This document shows, piece by piece, positions 44,783 to 54,082 of a stretch of 64,000 nucleotides of DNA. Positions within the stretch are counted from its first letter, which is position 1. The number at the start of each line of letters is the position of its first letter. This stretch comes from Heliobacterium mobile (GTDB lineage Bacteria > Bacillota > Desulfitobacteriia > Heliobacteriales > Heliobacteriaceae): contig NZ_WNKU01000007.1 in NCBI RefSeq assembly GCF_009720735.1, positions 62,001 to 126,000 on the forward strand. Reading direction: 5' to 3'. The notes beneath the pieces are model-generated. The model made no database searches. It was not told the origin of the DNA and saw nothing but the letters and a program-made list of their open reading frames with translations. The position numbers and the translations under genes were made by a program.

Positions 44783-45601
44783 TTGCCCGAATTACCGGAA
44801 GTAGAAACAGTCCGGCGTTCCTTGGCTTCCCGGGTGCTCAACCGGACGATTGTTCATGTAGATGTACGGCTCCCGAAGATGGTCACTTCCCCGGCAGGCC
44901 GGCCCTTTGCCGATGCGCTCACAGGTCGGCCTATTGTCGAACTCGGCCGTCGCGGGAAATATCTCCTCATACACTTGGACCAAGAAGAGACGCTGGTCAT
45001 CCACTTGCGTATGACGGGCCGGTTGGTTCATTGTCAAAGCGACGCACCAGAACCGGCCCATACGCATGTCGTCTTTGCCTTAGACGATCAGAGCCTGTTG
45101 CGTTATACCGATGTGCGTCAATTTGGCACACTGGCCATCATGGATAGGGCGAACGCTCTAAACTGTCCGGGAAGAACGGCCTTAGGCCCCGAACCGCTGG
45201 AAATTTCCTATGAGCACTTCTGCCAAGCCCTGGCCTCCCGAAAAACAAAACTGAAACCGCTTTTGCTGGATCAACGTTTTCTCGCCGGGCTGGGCAACAT
45301 TTATGCCGACGAGGCACTGGCCCGGTCTGGACTTCATCCCGATCGCAACGCAAATTCCCTGGATGATGAGGAGAGCAGACGGCTCTATGAGAGTGTTCAG
45401 GCCGTCTTGCAAGAAGGGATTGACGCGAAAGGGACATCCTTTCGGGATTATGTAGACGGGGAAGGAAAGAAAGGCGAGTTTCAGGAAAAACTTTGGGCCT
45501 ACGGTCGAGAAGGGGAGCCTTGCCGGCGCTGTGGGACAGCGGTGGTGCGGGAAAAACGGGGAGGACGGAGTACCCACTTTTGTCCTTTGTGCCAGATATA
45601 A
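44783..45601 (+). CDS. mutM: formamidopyrimidine-DNA glycosylase
   Basis: 272 aa. PELPEVETVRRSL supplies the N-terminal proline nucleophile and Glu; HLRMTGRL, LLLDQRFLAGLGNIYADE, and a C-terminal zinc finger CRRC..CPLC are conserved. Removes 8-oxoguanine. TTG start after GGAGGAA. The polA-mutM-ytaF-coaE order of Bacillus is interrupted here by an ABC-F gene. Confidence 0.96.
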   Translation: MPELPEVETVRRSLASRVLNRTIVHVDVRLPKMVTSPAGRPFADALTGRPIVELGRRGKYLLIHLDQEETLVIHLRMTGRLVHCQSDAPEPAHTHVVFALDDQSLLRYTDVRQFGTLAIMDRANALNCPGRTALGPEPLEISYEHFCQALASRKTKLKPLLLDQRFLAGLGNIYADEALARSGLHPDRNANSLDDEESRRLYESVQAVLQEGIDAKGTSFRDYVDGEGKKGEFQEKLWAYGREGEPCRRCGTAVVREKRGGRSTHFCPLCQI

Positions 45602-45658
45602 GAAATCGGGGCGTTGGTTTCGTTCGCTAAGGATTCTGTCTTTATCAAGGTGGAATAT

Positions 45659-45715
45659 ATGGCGAAAGGACTATTGCGCCGCCGAGGTAAGACCTCTATT
45701 AGCAAGGATGTTTAG
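45659..45715 (+). CDS. possible 18-aa basic peptide
   Basis: ATG preceded by AAGGTGG ten bases upstream; the short product MAKGLLRRRGKTSISKDV is basic and ends 6 bp before the ABC-F gene. It could be a leader ORF, since some ABC-F genes are attenuated through short ORFs, or chance. No terminator-antiterminator pair is visible. Confidence 0.2.
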   Translation: MAKGLLRRRGKTSISKDV

Positions 45716-45721
45716 ATAACG

Positions 45722-47656
45722 ATGAGCAACCGGATTATCATCCAAAGCAAAAACCTGGCCCTCAATTACGGTTCACGCCGGGTTTTTGAGAATGTGTCGT
45801 TTATTATTCATGAAGGAGACAAGGTCGGGCTGGTTGGCCCCAACGGGGCCGGGAAGACCAGCCTCTTTCGTGCACTGACTGGGTCGGAAGAGCCCTCAGA
45901 AGGCACTTTGAACTGGACCCAAGGTGTTCGAGTCGGCTATTTGCAGCAGGTGAGGACACCACCAGCGGGACAGACGGTCTTTACGGCGGCCTTGGAGGAA
46001 CTCGCCGATATCCTGGCGATGCGCACGGATATCGCTCGCTTGGAAAAAGAGATGGAGCGGCCTGATGTGCTCAACGATGAAAGCGCCTTAGAGAAGGTAA
46101 TGAGCGCTTATGCAGACCTGACCCACCGCTATGAGGAAGGCGGCGGATACGGCGCTGAGGCTAAGGTACGATCGGTCTTAAAAGGCCTGGGCTTTACCGA
46201 CGACGACTTCCAACTGTCGGCAGAGGTGCTTTCTGGTGGCCAGAAGACGAGACTGGCTCTGGCCCGTCTACTCTTGCGGCCTTATGACCTGCTCATGTTG
46301 GACGAACCGACGAACCATCTGGACATCATTGCAACGGAATGGCTGGAAGATTATCTTCAAAGTTACCGAGGGGCTGTTTTGGTCATCTCCCACGACCGGT
46401 ATTTTTTAGATAAGGTCAGTGGACGGATTTTCCATCTCGAAATGGGCTGCCTTACTGTTTACCCAGGCAACTACAGCCGCTTCCTGCAGCTCCGGGAAGA
46501 GGCGATGCTGGCTCAGAAACGGGCTTTCACCAAGGACCAGGCGGAAGTGTCTCGGATTGAGGAGTATATCCGGAGAAACAAAGCCGGCGTGAACGCCAAG
46601 CAGGCTCGCGGTCGGGAAACGTTGTTGGCCCGGCGCGAGCGCATCGCCAAACCGGTGGAAAGCATGCGGCTGCAGGATTTGAAGTTCATTCCGCAGACGG
46701 CCAGCGCCGAACAAGTGCTGGTGACTCACGAGTTGGCAGCCGAATACCCCGGCAGACCCCTTTTCTCGAACCTGGACTTGACGGTCCGGCGGGGCGAGTG
46801 TATCGCTGTTTTAGGCAAAAACGGCGTCGGCAAAACATCTTTATTCAAAGTTCTCTTAGGAGAACTGCCGCCTGCTGAGGGAGACGTCCTTTTCGGTGTC
46901 CGGGTGAAACCGGCCTATTACGCCCAGGAGCAGGAACACCTGAACCCAGACCAAAGGGTACTCGATGCCGTCCGGAGCATGCGACCCATGACAGAGGAAC
47001 AGGCGCGAACGCTGCTGGGTCGGTTTCTCTTTCGCGGAGAAGATGTTTTCAAGCCTATCGGTGTGTTGAGCGGCGGTGAAAAAAGCCGCATCGTACTGGC
47101 CCAACTTTTTTTGACGGGTGCGAACTTGCTGCTTCTCGATGAACCGACGAACAACCTCGATATCGGCGCGAAGGAGGCTTTAGAAGAGGCTCTGGCCGAC
47201 TTCCCAGGGACACTGATGGTGATATCCCACGATCGCTTTTTCTTGGACCGTCTGGCCGACCGTGTATTGGAATTGGCCGATGGCCGTTTTACGGAGTATC
47301 TCGGAAATTACTCCGATTACCGGGCAAAAAAACTAGAGTTGGAAGTGGCCGCTAAGGAAGCGACGAGCAAACTGGAAGAGGCGAAACAAACTTCGATCGC
47401 TTCAAAGGTAGTTAAGGACAATGATCACCAACGGAAGATCTCAAACCCTTGGAAACGGGAACAAGCCTTAAAAGAAGCGGAAGCCCGGATTTCCCAGTTG
47501 GAAGCAAGGTTACAGGAACTGACGGAAGCCTTGGCCTCCGAGGAGACATACCGCGACGGTGAGTACGCCCGGAAGATACAGGAAGAGTTTGAGGCTCTTC
47601 AAAACAAGTTGACTGAGGCTTATGCAGAGTGGGAAACTGTGATGGAGTCGTTCTAG
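45722..47656 (+). CDS. ABC-F family ATPase (YdiF/YfmR-like)
   Basis: 644 aa with two nucleotide-binding domains: GPNGAGKTSL/LSGGQKTRLALARLLL/DEPTNHLDI and GKNGVGKTSL/LSGGEKSRIVLAQLFL/DEPTNNLDI, no membrane segments, and an inter-domain linker KDQAEVSRIEEYIRRNKAG. The C-terminal 80 residues are a coiled coil. ABC-F proteins act on the ribosome E site. In Bacillus ydiF lies between tsaD and rex; here it follows mutM. RBS is weak. Confidence 0.9.
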   Translation: MSNRIIIQSKNLALNYGSRRVFENVSFIIHEGDKVGLVGPNGAGKTSLFRALTGSEEPSEGTLNWTQGVRVGYLQQVRTPPAGQTVFTAALEELADILAMRTDIARLEKEMERPDVLNDESALEKVMSAYADLTHRYEEGGGYGAEAKVRSVLKGLGFTDDDFQLSAEVLSGGQKTRLALARLLLRPYDLLMLDEPTNHLDIIATEWLEDYLQSYRGAVLVISHDRYFLDKVSGRIFHLEMGCLTVYPGNYSRFLQLREEAMLAQKRAFTKDQAEVSRIEEYIRRNKAGVNAKQARGRETLLARRERIAKPVESMRLQDLKFIPQTASAEQVLVTHELAAEYPGRPLFSNLDLTVRRGECIAVLGKNGVGKTSLFKVLLGELPPAEGDVLFGVRVKPAYYAQEQEHLNPDQRVLDAVRSMRPMTEEQARTLLGRFLFRGEDVFKPIGVLSGGEKSRIVLAQLFLTGANLLLLDEPTNNLDIGAKEALEEALADFPGTLMVISHDRFFLDRLADRVLELADGRFTEYLGNYSDYRAKKLELEVAAKEATSKLEEAKQTSIASKVVKDNDHQRKISNPWKREQALKEAEARISQLEARLQELTEALASEETYRDGEYARKIQEEFEALQNKLTEAYAEWETVMESF

Positions 47657-47769
47657 TAAAAGTCTGAAAGGATTTAACCTGCCATAGGTCTGATGCTCTC
47701 TCTCGGTACCTTTTCCGGAAGACGCCATAGTATATGGGGGAAACGGTGTCAGCCCGGGAGGGAGTAATC

Positions 47770-48438
47770 GTGACGGTTTGGTCGTTGTTAGGATTGGCGA
47801 TCGCCTTAAGCTTGGATGGTTTTGGAGCAGGTATCGCCTACGGAATCAAGCGGATTCGTGTCCCCTTATTTTCCCTTTTGGTCATCTGTCTTTGTTCAAC
47901 CATTGCCATGGCTGTGGCCCTATTGGCAGGGCATGGTTTAACTACGTTGATCCCCGGAGAATGGGCCGGCAAATTGGGCGGACTTATCCTCATCATGCTG
48001 GGTCTTTTTCAGCTTTTGAACACACTGAAAGACAGTTCTAATCATCAGATCGCCCAAGAAGATGTGACGGAAAATGCATCGGAGTTGGAAGCAGAGCAGA
48101 TCCTTTCAATTACGCTGCGACCCTTTGGCCTCGTGATCCAAGTACTGAGGGAACCGACTCGAGCTGACTTGGACCACTCTGGCGAATTAGTCCCACGAGA
48201 AGCCCTTTTGCTGGGTATCGCTTTGAATATGGACGCCATGGCTGCTGGGCTCGGCGCTTCCATGGTCGGCAGCCTGCCCTTGTTTACACCTCTGGTGGTG
48301 GGATTGACGCAACTGCTCTTTGTAAGCACCGGTGTTTATTTTGGTCATCTCCAAGCACGGTGGGCCGGGGGGACTTGGATCGCCTACGGTTCAGGTTTAG
48401 TTTTGTTATCCCTCGGTATCGGTAAAATCTTTTTCTAA
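47770..48438 (+). CDS. ytaF: sporulation membrane protein YtaF
   Basis: 222 aa with six membrane segments in two halves: LGLAIALSLDGFGAGIAYGIK and LGIALNMDAMAAGLGASMVG, separated by an acidic loop. Family relates to the manganese exporter MntP; in Bacillus it is a sporulation protein next to coaE, as here. GTG at 47770 is near GGGAGGGAG. The neighbour order strengthens the call. Confidence 0.9.
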   Translation: MTVWSLLGLAIALSLDGFGAGIAYGIKRIRVPLFSLLVICLCSTIAMAVALLAGHGLTTLIPGEWAGKLGGLILIMLGLFQLLNTLKDSSNHQIAQEDVTENASELEAEQILSITLRPFGLVIQVLREPTRADLDHSGELVPREALLLGIALNMDAMAAGLGASMVGSLPLFTPLVVGLTQLLFVSTGVYFGHLQARWAGGTWIAYGSGLVLLSLGIGKIFF

Positions 48439-48503
48439 ATAACCTCTTGAAAGTCGACTATTCTTTGTGAGTTTCACATAAATATGTTTAAGGAGAGAAC
48501 TCC

Positions 48504-49103
48504 GTGAAAGTTGTCGGTTTGACGGGCGGTATCGCCAGCGGAAAAACGACTGTCGCCAATCACTTGCGAAAGCTGGGGGCGGCAGTCATCGATGCCGATG
48601 TGGTCGCTCGCCAAGTCGTCATGCCTGGAGAGCCAGCATGGAAAAAAATTCGAGGAATTTTTGGACCAGATGTATTTCGCCCGGATGGTACGCTCGATCG
48701 AGTTGCCTTGGGGCGAATTGTCTTTTCCGATCCAACGGCTCGCCAACGCCTGAACGATATTACTCACCCTTTTGTATTTGAGGTCTTTCGCCGCAGAACG
48801 GAAGAGTTGGCCCGTGAAGGAAAGACGGTGGTGATCTGGGATGTTCCGCTGCTGCTGGAGACCGGCATGGATCGCATGACAGACGAAGTCTGGGTGGTGG
48901 CTATTGATGAAGGCACCCAGCTTCATCGTTTGATGGAACGGGACAGGCTCGATGAGACGGCAGCAAGAGCGCGCATATCCTCCCAAATGCCTCTGGTCGA
49001 AAAGGTAAAGAAGGCCCATAGAATCATAGACGCGAAGGAACCTTTAAACCTAATGTTGCAAAAAGTAGAACGCTACTGGAAGGAGGCGTCTGGTGAGGCT
49101 TGA
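48504..49103 (+). CDS. coaE: dephospho-CoA kinase
   Basis: 199 aa. P-loop GLTGGIASGKTTVANHL, DADVVARQV, THPFVFEVF and VVWDVPLLLE-like VIWDVPLLLE are conserved. Last step of CoA synthesis. GTG start with AAGGAG upstream. Overlaps the transglycosylase gene by 11 bp. Confidence 0.95.
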   Translation: MKVVGLTGGIASGKTTVANHLRKLGAAVIDADVVARQVVMPGEPAWKKIRGIFGPDVFRPDGTLDRVALGRIVFSDPTARQRLNDITHPFVFEVFRRRTEELAREGKTVVIWDVPLLLETGMDRMTDEVWVVAIDEGTQLHRLMERDRLDETAARARISSQMPLVEKVKKAHRIIDAKEPLNLMLQKVERYWKEASGEA

Positions 49104-49668
49104 CTTCCCACGCACCCGATGGATCAGCCGAATCGTCGCTACCGTCCTCGTCTTGGGCCTGGCAGGTAACTTCATATGGTTCAGCCCTTGGGTGCAAAAA
49201 TTACTATATCCTGTTCCCCATAAACAACTGATATTCAAATATTCCTCCGAATATCGGATCGATCCCTACCTTGTGACAGCTATCATTCGTCGAGAAAGTA
49301 AATTCTTTTATTGGGCGGAAAGTGCCAAAGGAGCCAAGGGTCTCATGCAGATCATGCCCCAGACGGCCCAATGGGTGTCCAAACAGATTCCGCTGGCAGG
49401 TTACAGCGATGAACAGCTGTATGAACCGGAAACGAACATTCGTATCGGCTGTTGGTACCTAGCCAGCCTTAAAGAGGAATTTAACGGTAATATTCCGATC
49501 ATGATCGCCGCTTATAATGGCGGCCGAGGCAATGTGCAGCAATGGATTAAGGAACAACGATGGTCTGGCAAAGAACATACCCTGGAAGACATACCGTTCC
49601 CTGAGACCCGAGAGTATGTGAAGGCTGTCTTGCATGATTATTACATGTATCACGAACTCTACGATTAG
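49093..49668 (+). CDS. membrane-anchored lytic transglycosylase (SLT fold)
   Basis: 191 aa. One N-terminal membrane segment (about 12-32) then the SLT domain: catalytic Glu in IIRRESKFFYWAES, GAKGLMQIMPQTAQW and AAYNGGRGNVQQW. It cleaves peptidoglycan outside the membrane. The same gene (ytcA-like region) follows coaE in many Clostridia. GTG six bases after AGGAGG. Confidence 0.92.
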   Translation: MRLDFPRTRWISRIVATVLVLGLAGNFIWFSPWVQKLLYPVPHKQLIFKYSSEYRIDPYLVTAIIRRESKFFYWAESAKGAKGLMQIMPQTAQWVSKQIPLAGYSDEQLYEPETNIRIGCWYLASLKEEFNGNIPIMIAAYNGGRGNVQQWIKEQRWSGKEHTLEDIPFPETREYVKAVLHDYYMYHELYD

Positions 49669-49796
49669 CTGGCTTTTTCGTTAGGGAGCTCTTTACAAAA
49701 GAACCGTGAATAGACTGAAGGACAGGTTCATATTAGTCCATTGTAAGGCCATAATAGTACTGCATTGGCTAATTATCGTTAAGCCGGGGGACGAAG

Positions 49797-50486
49797 ATGG
49801 ACTTACGAGAGGTATTAACCATTATCGGTAGGGTTTTCGTGATCTACCTTTCAGTTCTCGTGATCATGCGTGTCATGGGCAAGCGGGAAATCGGCAAGCT
49901 TTCGCCTGTCGACCTTGTCGTGGCGATCATGATCGCGGAACTGGCAGCTATACCTATGGAAGATCCCGAAATACCCCTTCATCACGGATTGATCCCCATC
50001 GGAATTCTGGTACTTGCTGAAGTGACTTTTTCTTACATCGCTCTAAAATCACCCAGAGCAAGAGATTTACTCAACGGTTCCCCTACGGTCATCATAGAAA
50101 ACGGCAAGATATTGGAAGGGGAGATGCGTAGAACACGGTATAACTTGAACGATTTGATGGCCCAATTGCGGGAAAAGAATGTACCGAACATTCATGATGT
50201 TGAATTCGCCGTTCTAGAGACATCGGGGAAACTGAGTGTCATCCCGAAGTCACAGAAACGTCCGCTGACGCCGGAGGACCTGCATATCCCCACAGAGTAC
50301 GAAGGGTTGCCTGCACCGCTGATTCTCGATGGTCAAATAGACTATCGAAACCTTCGAGCGATCAAACAGGACGAAGAATGGCTGCTGAAAGAAATGGATA
50401 AAAAAGGAATCAGAGCGGTGGATGAGGTCTTTTTTGCGGCGATTGACACGAAAGGGAACTTTTTTGTCAGCAAAAAACTGGAGTAA
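49797..50486 (+). CDS. DUF421-family membrane protein (YetF-like)
   Basis: 229 aa. Three N-terminal membrane segments with RVMGKREIGKLSPVDLVVAIMIAE-type start (KREIGKLSPVDLV), then the DUF421 domain INDLMAQLR-like NLNDLMAQLREKNVPNIHDVEFAVLE and a C-terminal extension of about 70 residues with a second copy-like VDEVFFAAIDTKGNFFV. Linked to spore germination or stress in some Firmicutes; exact role unknown. GGGGGACGAAG before the ATG. Confidence 0.85.
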   Translation: MDLREVLTIIGRVFVIYLSVLVIMRVMGKREIGKLSPVDLVVAIMIAELAAIPMEDPEIPLHHGLIPIGILVLAEVTFSYIALKSPRARDLLNGSPTVIIENGKILEGEMRRTRYNLNDLMAQLREKNVPNIHDVEFAVLETSGKLSVIPKSQKRPLTPEDLHIPTEYEGLPAPLILDGQIDYRNLRAIKQDEEWLLKEMDKKGIRAVDEVFFAAIDTKGNFFVSKKLE

Positions 50487-50846
50487 CCGAATCAAACTTA
50501 CTCATCCATACCACAGTTCCCTGCCATGCCGGCTATAAGGAGCCGGCTGCGAATTACATAAGTCCTTATCGCCTTAGGAGCGACCGTAAGAACCTATCCA
50601 ATAGGTTGCGGCTGGAATAAGTCGGTAAAGGGCTGATTCTCTCTTGACGTTATACCAGCTAGGGACTGCAGAGAAAAGTTTTTCTTCAGAAAATAACTGA
50701 TTTTAACAGGAGCATTGACGATACCCCGCTTTTTTCGGTACAATACACAAGGATAGTTCTTGGTTCCACTATTGACCAAAATTACCAAACAGAAAAATGT
50801 GCCCTGACCCCCAACGGGAGGGATAGGGAAAGGAGAGAGTTGAGCC
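50487..50846. other. Intergenic region with several hairpins
   Basis: 360 bp, no ORF. GCCGGCT/AGCCGGC (50528-50547) has no T run; AACCTA/TAGGTT (50591-50607) is flanked by a CCG/CGG pair. A promoter lies at 50715-50744. The three hairpins may be the decayed terminator of the DUF421 gene or a structured RNA; I cannot assign a riboswitch class. Confidence 0.4.
50715..50744 (+). promoter_or_regulatory. promoter of the GT2 gene
   Basis: TTGACG (50715-50720), 18-nt spacer, TACAAT (50739-50744); leader about 95 nt. Confidence 0.65.
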
Positions 50847-52097
50847 TTGGAATTGTTGGAGGCTCTTTTTCCACAGAGATACGACATATTCATGATACCT
50901 GTTCAGTTCATGATCATCTTCTGCACCTTCTACTACTTATTTCTTGCCATTTTCGGTTTCTACCGAAAAAAGGAAAATCCCCCGGCGGCCCCTCAGAAAA
51001 CCTTCGCGCTTGTCGTCGCTGCTCATAATGAGGAGTTCGTCATCGGTCCTCTCGTCGAAAACCTAAAGAACCTTGACTATCCAAGAGAACTGTATGAGAT
51101 TTTCGTTGTTGCCGACAACTGTACCGACAAGACCGCCCATATCGCCCGTGAAGCCGGAGCCCAAGTGTACGAACGGTTCAACCGTCAAGAACGAGGCAAG
51201 GGCTATGCCCTCGAATGGATGTTTGAAAAGATTTTTCGGATGGAACGCCACTTCGACGGCATCTGCATTTTTGACGCGGACAACCTCGTCAAAGCGAACT
51301 TTCTGACAGAAATGAACACAAAGATGGTCGAAGGCCATCAAATTATCCAATGCTATATCGATTCGAAAAATCCCTTTGATACCTGGGTCACAGCTACCTT
51401 TTCCATCGCTTTCTGGTACACGAATCGACTTCTTCAACTGGCTCGTTATAATCTCGGACTTTCCAACCTGCTCGGCGGCACGGGCATGTGTATTGCCACG
51501 AACCTGCTGAAAGAATACGGTTGGGGCGCCACTTCCTTGACAGAAGACCTTGAGTTCTCCATGAAAGCGCTGATGAACGGCATCAAAACCTCCTGGGCTC
51601 ATGATGCCATCATCTATGATGAAAAGCCTTTGACATTTAAACAGTCTTGGAACCAGCGCAAGCGCTGGGCTCAGGGACATGTGGATATGTTCATGCGCTA
51701 TTTCTTGAAGATGGCCTGGAAAGGTTTTACGACAGGCAACTTCTCGATGATCGATGGTGCTATGCACCTCTTCCAGCCCTTACTGGTCATTATCGTAACC
51801 ATTTTCCTGGTCATCAGCAGTATTGAACCCTTTGTTTCGAGCTATACGCAGGTATTCAGTACCGTCTATGACCAACGATTGTGGATGATCCTTTCTTATA
51901 TCCAACTGTTGCTGCCTCTGGTAGCTCTCATGCTCGATAAGGTGGATCGCCGCTCCTATAAATGGGTCCTCATATACCCGGTTTTCATCTACAGTTGGAT
52001 TCCTATCTGCTTCCTCGGTTTCTGGAACCGCAATAAGCGCGAGTGGAGCCATACGGTGCATACACGGGGACTATCCTACAACGAGGTCATTAAGTAG
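50847..52097 (+). CDS. membrane glycosyltransferase, GT2 family
   Basis: 416 aa. N-terminal membrane segment, GT-A catalytic part with AAHNEEFVIGPLVENL, FDADN (DxD) and TEDLEF, the QxxRW-type QRKRWAQG, and three C-terminal membrane segments. It resembles processive or polyprenol-type beta-glycosyltransferases (poly-N-acetylglucosamine or cellulose-like). Product unknown; not in a polysaccharide cluster. TTG start with AAAGGAGAG upstream. Confidence 0.85.
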   Translation: MELLEALFPQRYDIFMIPVQFMIIFCTFYYLFLAIFGFYRKKENPPAAPQKTFALVVAAHNEEFVIGPLVENLKNLDYPRELYEIFVVADNCTDKTAHIAREAGAQVYERFNRQERGKGYALEWMFEKIFRMERHFDGICIFDADNLVKANFLTEMNTKMVEGHQIIQCYIDSKNPFDTWVTATFSIAFWYTNRLLQLARYNLGLSNLLGGTGMCIATNLLKEYGWGATSLTEDLEFSMKALMNGIKTSWAHDAIIYDEKPLTFKQSWNQRKRWAQGHVDMFMRYFLKMAWKGFTTGNFSMIDGAMHLFQPLLVIIVTIFLVISSIEPFVSSYTQVFSTVYDQRLWMILSYIQLLLPLVALMLDKVDRRSYKWVLIYPVFIYSWIPICFLGFWNRNKREWSHTVHTRGLSYNEVIK

Positions 52098-52127
52098 TGG
52101 AAAATCATGACATAACCATGTTGGAAC

Positions 52128-52165
52128 AGGGAAGGGAGACGAAAGTCTCCCTTCCCTACATTTTA
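52128..52165 (+). terminator. Terminator after the GT2 gene
   Basis: Perfect 13-bp stem AGGGAAGGGAGAC/GTCTCCCTTCCCT with GAAA tetraloop (52141-52144); the T run is short and interrupted (ACATTTTAA). Confidence 0.75.
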
Positions 52166-52176
52166 ATGCAAAATTT

Positions 52177-52226
52177 TTGTTTATTTTTTCGGAGTCTCTG
52201 GTATAATAAATTCGGTCTTTGACCGA
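52177..52226 (+). promoter_or_regulatory. promoter and leader hairpin of the arginine decarboxylase gene
   Basis: TATAAT at 52202-52207 with TTGTTT at 52177-52182 (19-nt spacer). TCGGTC/GACCGA (52212-52226) forms a small hairpin at the transcript start. Confidence 0.55.
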
Positions 52227-52258
52227 TAATAAAATAAGTCTCTGGAGGTATGCCGATT

Positions 52259-52717
52259 ATGCTTCCCGTACCGAAGAAATACTTTACGACAGCTGCGGCT
52301 GCGGAGGGAAAAAGTAAGCTTACGGCGTTCGATAACGCCCTGTTAAAAGCCGGCATCGGCAATGTGAACTTGGTGCGGGTCAGCAGTATTCTGCCTCCCG
52401 ATTGCGAGTACACGCCGGGAATGAAGATTCCCTACGGCGCTTTGGTCCCCACAGCTTACGGTTCCATCATCTCTGATATCCCCGGGGAAACGATCGCTGC
52501 TGCCATCGCCGTCGGCGTGTCGCCGGACAGCTTTGGTGTGATCATGGAACTGACGGGCAAATTCTCGAAAGAAGAAGCCGAAGCCCGCATCACGAAGATG
52601 GTTCAAGAGGCGTTCGAAGTCCGCGGTATGGAACTGAAGGAAATCAAAGTCAACGCTGTAGAACATACCGTTGAAAAGATAGGTTGCGCCTTCGCCGCTG
52701 CCCCCCTTTGGTACTAA
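52259..52717 (+). CDS. pyruvoyl-dependent arginine decarboxylase
   Basis: 152 aa, full length for the family. It cleaves itself at the Ser-Ser of NLVRVSSILPP to form a pyruvoyl group, then makes agmatine from arginine. YFTTAAAAEGKS, AYGSIISDIPGETIAAAIAVG and the C-terminal AAAPLW are conserved. ATG at 52259 is ten bases from GGAGG; the ATG at 52250 is one base from it. speE follows. Confidence 0.93.
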   Translation: MLPVPKKYFTTAAAAEGKSKLTAFDNALLKAGIGNVNLVRVSSILPPDCEYTPGMKIPYGALVPTAYGSIISDIPGETIAAAIAVGVSPDSFGVIMELTGKFSKEEAEARITKMVQEAFEVRGMELKEIKVNAVEHTVEKIGCAFAAAPLWY

Positions 52718-52738
52718 ATCTCGCATCGTCCATTGAAA

Positions 52739-52775
52739 CACCTGCCTGCGTGAGATGCAGGCAGGTGATTTCATT
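52739..52775 (+). terminator. Hairpin between arginine decarboxylase and speE
   Basis: Perfect 11-bp stem CACCTGCCTGC (52739-52749) with GCAGGCAGGTG (52757-52767), then ATTTCATT. Partial termination could lower speE expression relative to the decarboxylase. Confidence 0.65.
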
Positions 52776-52860
52776 CGGAGACCTCTCTAAAGCTAACGTA
52801 ACTTAATGATTAAGAAGTTATTTTTTGATAAGAAGATACCGCTAGAAGGAGTAATGCAAG

Positions 52861-53697
52861 ATGTCTTCAGGGTTCTTTTACACAGAAGAACAAACGCCCA
52901 ACCTGCGCTACAGCTGCAAAATCAACAAAACATTACACACAGAAACGACACCCTTTCAAGAACTGGCCATGATCGATACGGTTCAATGGGGACGTATGCT
53001 CGTGTTGGACAACATGGTCATGACGACGATCAAAGATGAGTTCGTCTACCATGAGATGATCAGCCATGTAGCACTGAACACTCACCCCAATCCTAAAAAA
53101 GTCATGATCATCGGCGGCGGCGACGGCGGCGCGATCCGAGAAGCCGTGAAGCATGAAAAGGTAGAAAAAGCCGTTCTCTGCGAGATTGACGGCCGCGTCA
53201 TCGAAACGTCCAAGGAATACCTTCCCGAGATTGCTTCGGCCCTCTTTGGTCATCCCAAAGTGGAAGTACTCGTCGCTGACGGCGTCAAACATATCGAAGA
53301 AAATGAAGGCGAATACGACGTCATCATGGTCGATTCGACAGAGCCCGTAGGACCGGCGGAAGGCCTCTTCGCCGCAGACTTCTACAAAGCCGTTTACCGT
53401 GCCTTAAAACCGGATGGCATCATGGTCGCCCAGACGGAGTCGCCTTTTGTCAACGCCGAGTTGATCTCCCGCGTCTTTAAAGACATCAAGGGCATCTTCC
53501 CGATCACGAAGCTTTATCTCGCTTCTATCCCCACGTATCCTTCCGGTCTGTGGAGCTTTACGATCGCTTCGAAAGTATACGATCCGGAAGCTGTCGACGT
53601 CAGCACGATTCCGGAACGGGATACGAAGTACTACACTCCGGCTCTGCACAAAGCTGTATTCTCACTGCCGAAGTTCGTTCAAGACTTGCTTAAGTAA
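52861..53697 (+). CDS. speE: polyamine aminopropyltransferase (spermidine synthase)
   Basis: 278 aa. [18 protein letters not shown] at the start, [22 protein letters not shown], the dcSAM site [16 protein letters not shown] and [13 protein letters not shown] are diagnostic. It joins aminopropyl to putrescine or agmatine. AAGGAG precedes the ATG. Agmatinase and adenosylmethionine decarboxylase are not in the window. Confidence 0.95.
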   Translation: MSSGFFYTEEQTPNLRYSCKINKTLHTETTPFQELAMIDTVQWGRMLVLDNMVMTTIKDEFVYHEMISHVALNTHPNPKKVMIIGGGDGGAIREAVKHEKVEKAVLCEIDGRVIETSKEYLPEIASALFGHPKVEVLVADGVKHIEENEGEYDVIMVDSTEPVGPAEGLFAADFYKAVYRALKPDGIMVAQTESPFVNAELISRVFKDIKGIFPITKLYLASIPTYPSGLWSFTIASKVYDPEAVDVSTIPERDTKYYTPALHKAVFSLPKFVQDLLK

Positions 53698-53753
53698 GCC
53701 CTCACGATTAAGGCGGAATGATCTTAAGGGAATAATCAACCAGTAAAAAAGAA

Positions 53754-53782
53754 TTGACGACAGGGGACAACTTCGCTATAAT
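53754..53782 (+). promoter_or_regulatory. tRNA operon promoter
   Basis: TTGACG (53754-53759), 17-nt spacer, TATAAT (53777-53782), directly before tRNA-Asp. Confidence 0.8.
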
Positions 53783-53797
53783 ATCCCTTGTCGGCAC

Positions 53798-53874
53798 GGA
53801 GCAGTGGTGTAGAGGCCTAACATGCCAGCCTGTCACGCTGGAGATCGCGGGTTCGAATCCCGTCTGCTCCGCCA
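53798..53874 (+). tRNA. tRNA-Asp (GTC)
   Basis: 77 nt. Acceptor GGAGCAG/CTGCTCC, anticodon loop CTGTCAC giving GTC, T loop TTCGAAT, encoded CCA. Confidence 0.97.
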
Positions 53875-53877
53875 GAT

Positions 53878-53953
<76 letters not shown>

Positions 53954-53956
53954 CTT

Positions 53957-54031
53957 GCGGGAATAGCTCAGCGGTAGAGCATCGCCTTGCCAAGGCGAGG
54001 GTCGCGAGTTCGAATCTCGTTTCCCGCTCCA
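53957..54031 (+). tRNA. tRNA-Gly (GCC)
   Basis: 75 nt. Acceptor GCGGGAA/TTCCCGC, anticodon loop TTGCCAA giving GCC, T loop TTCGAAT, encoded CCA. Confidence 0.97.
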
Positions 54032-54043
54032 TAACAACAAAGT

Positions 54044-54077
54044 CGCCACCACGAAAATCCGAGGTGGCGTTTATTTT
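54044..54077. terminator. Terminator after the first tRNA group
   Basis: CGCCACC (54044-54050) pairs with GGTGGCG (54063-54069), followed by TTTATTTTTG; it can also end the minus-strand gene at 54083. Confidence 0.75.
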
Positions 54078-54082
54078 TGAGA

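Noticed and set aside
45531-45719. 62-aa ORF across the mutM-ABC-F gap
   Set aside because: Mostly overlaps the zinc-finger end of mutM in another frame and lacks a good RBS.
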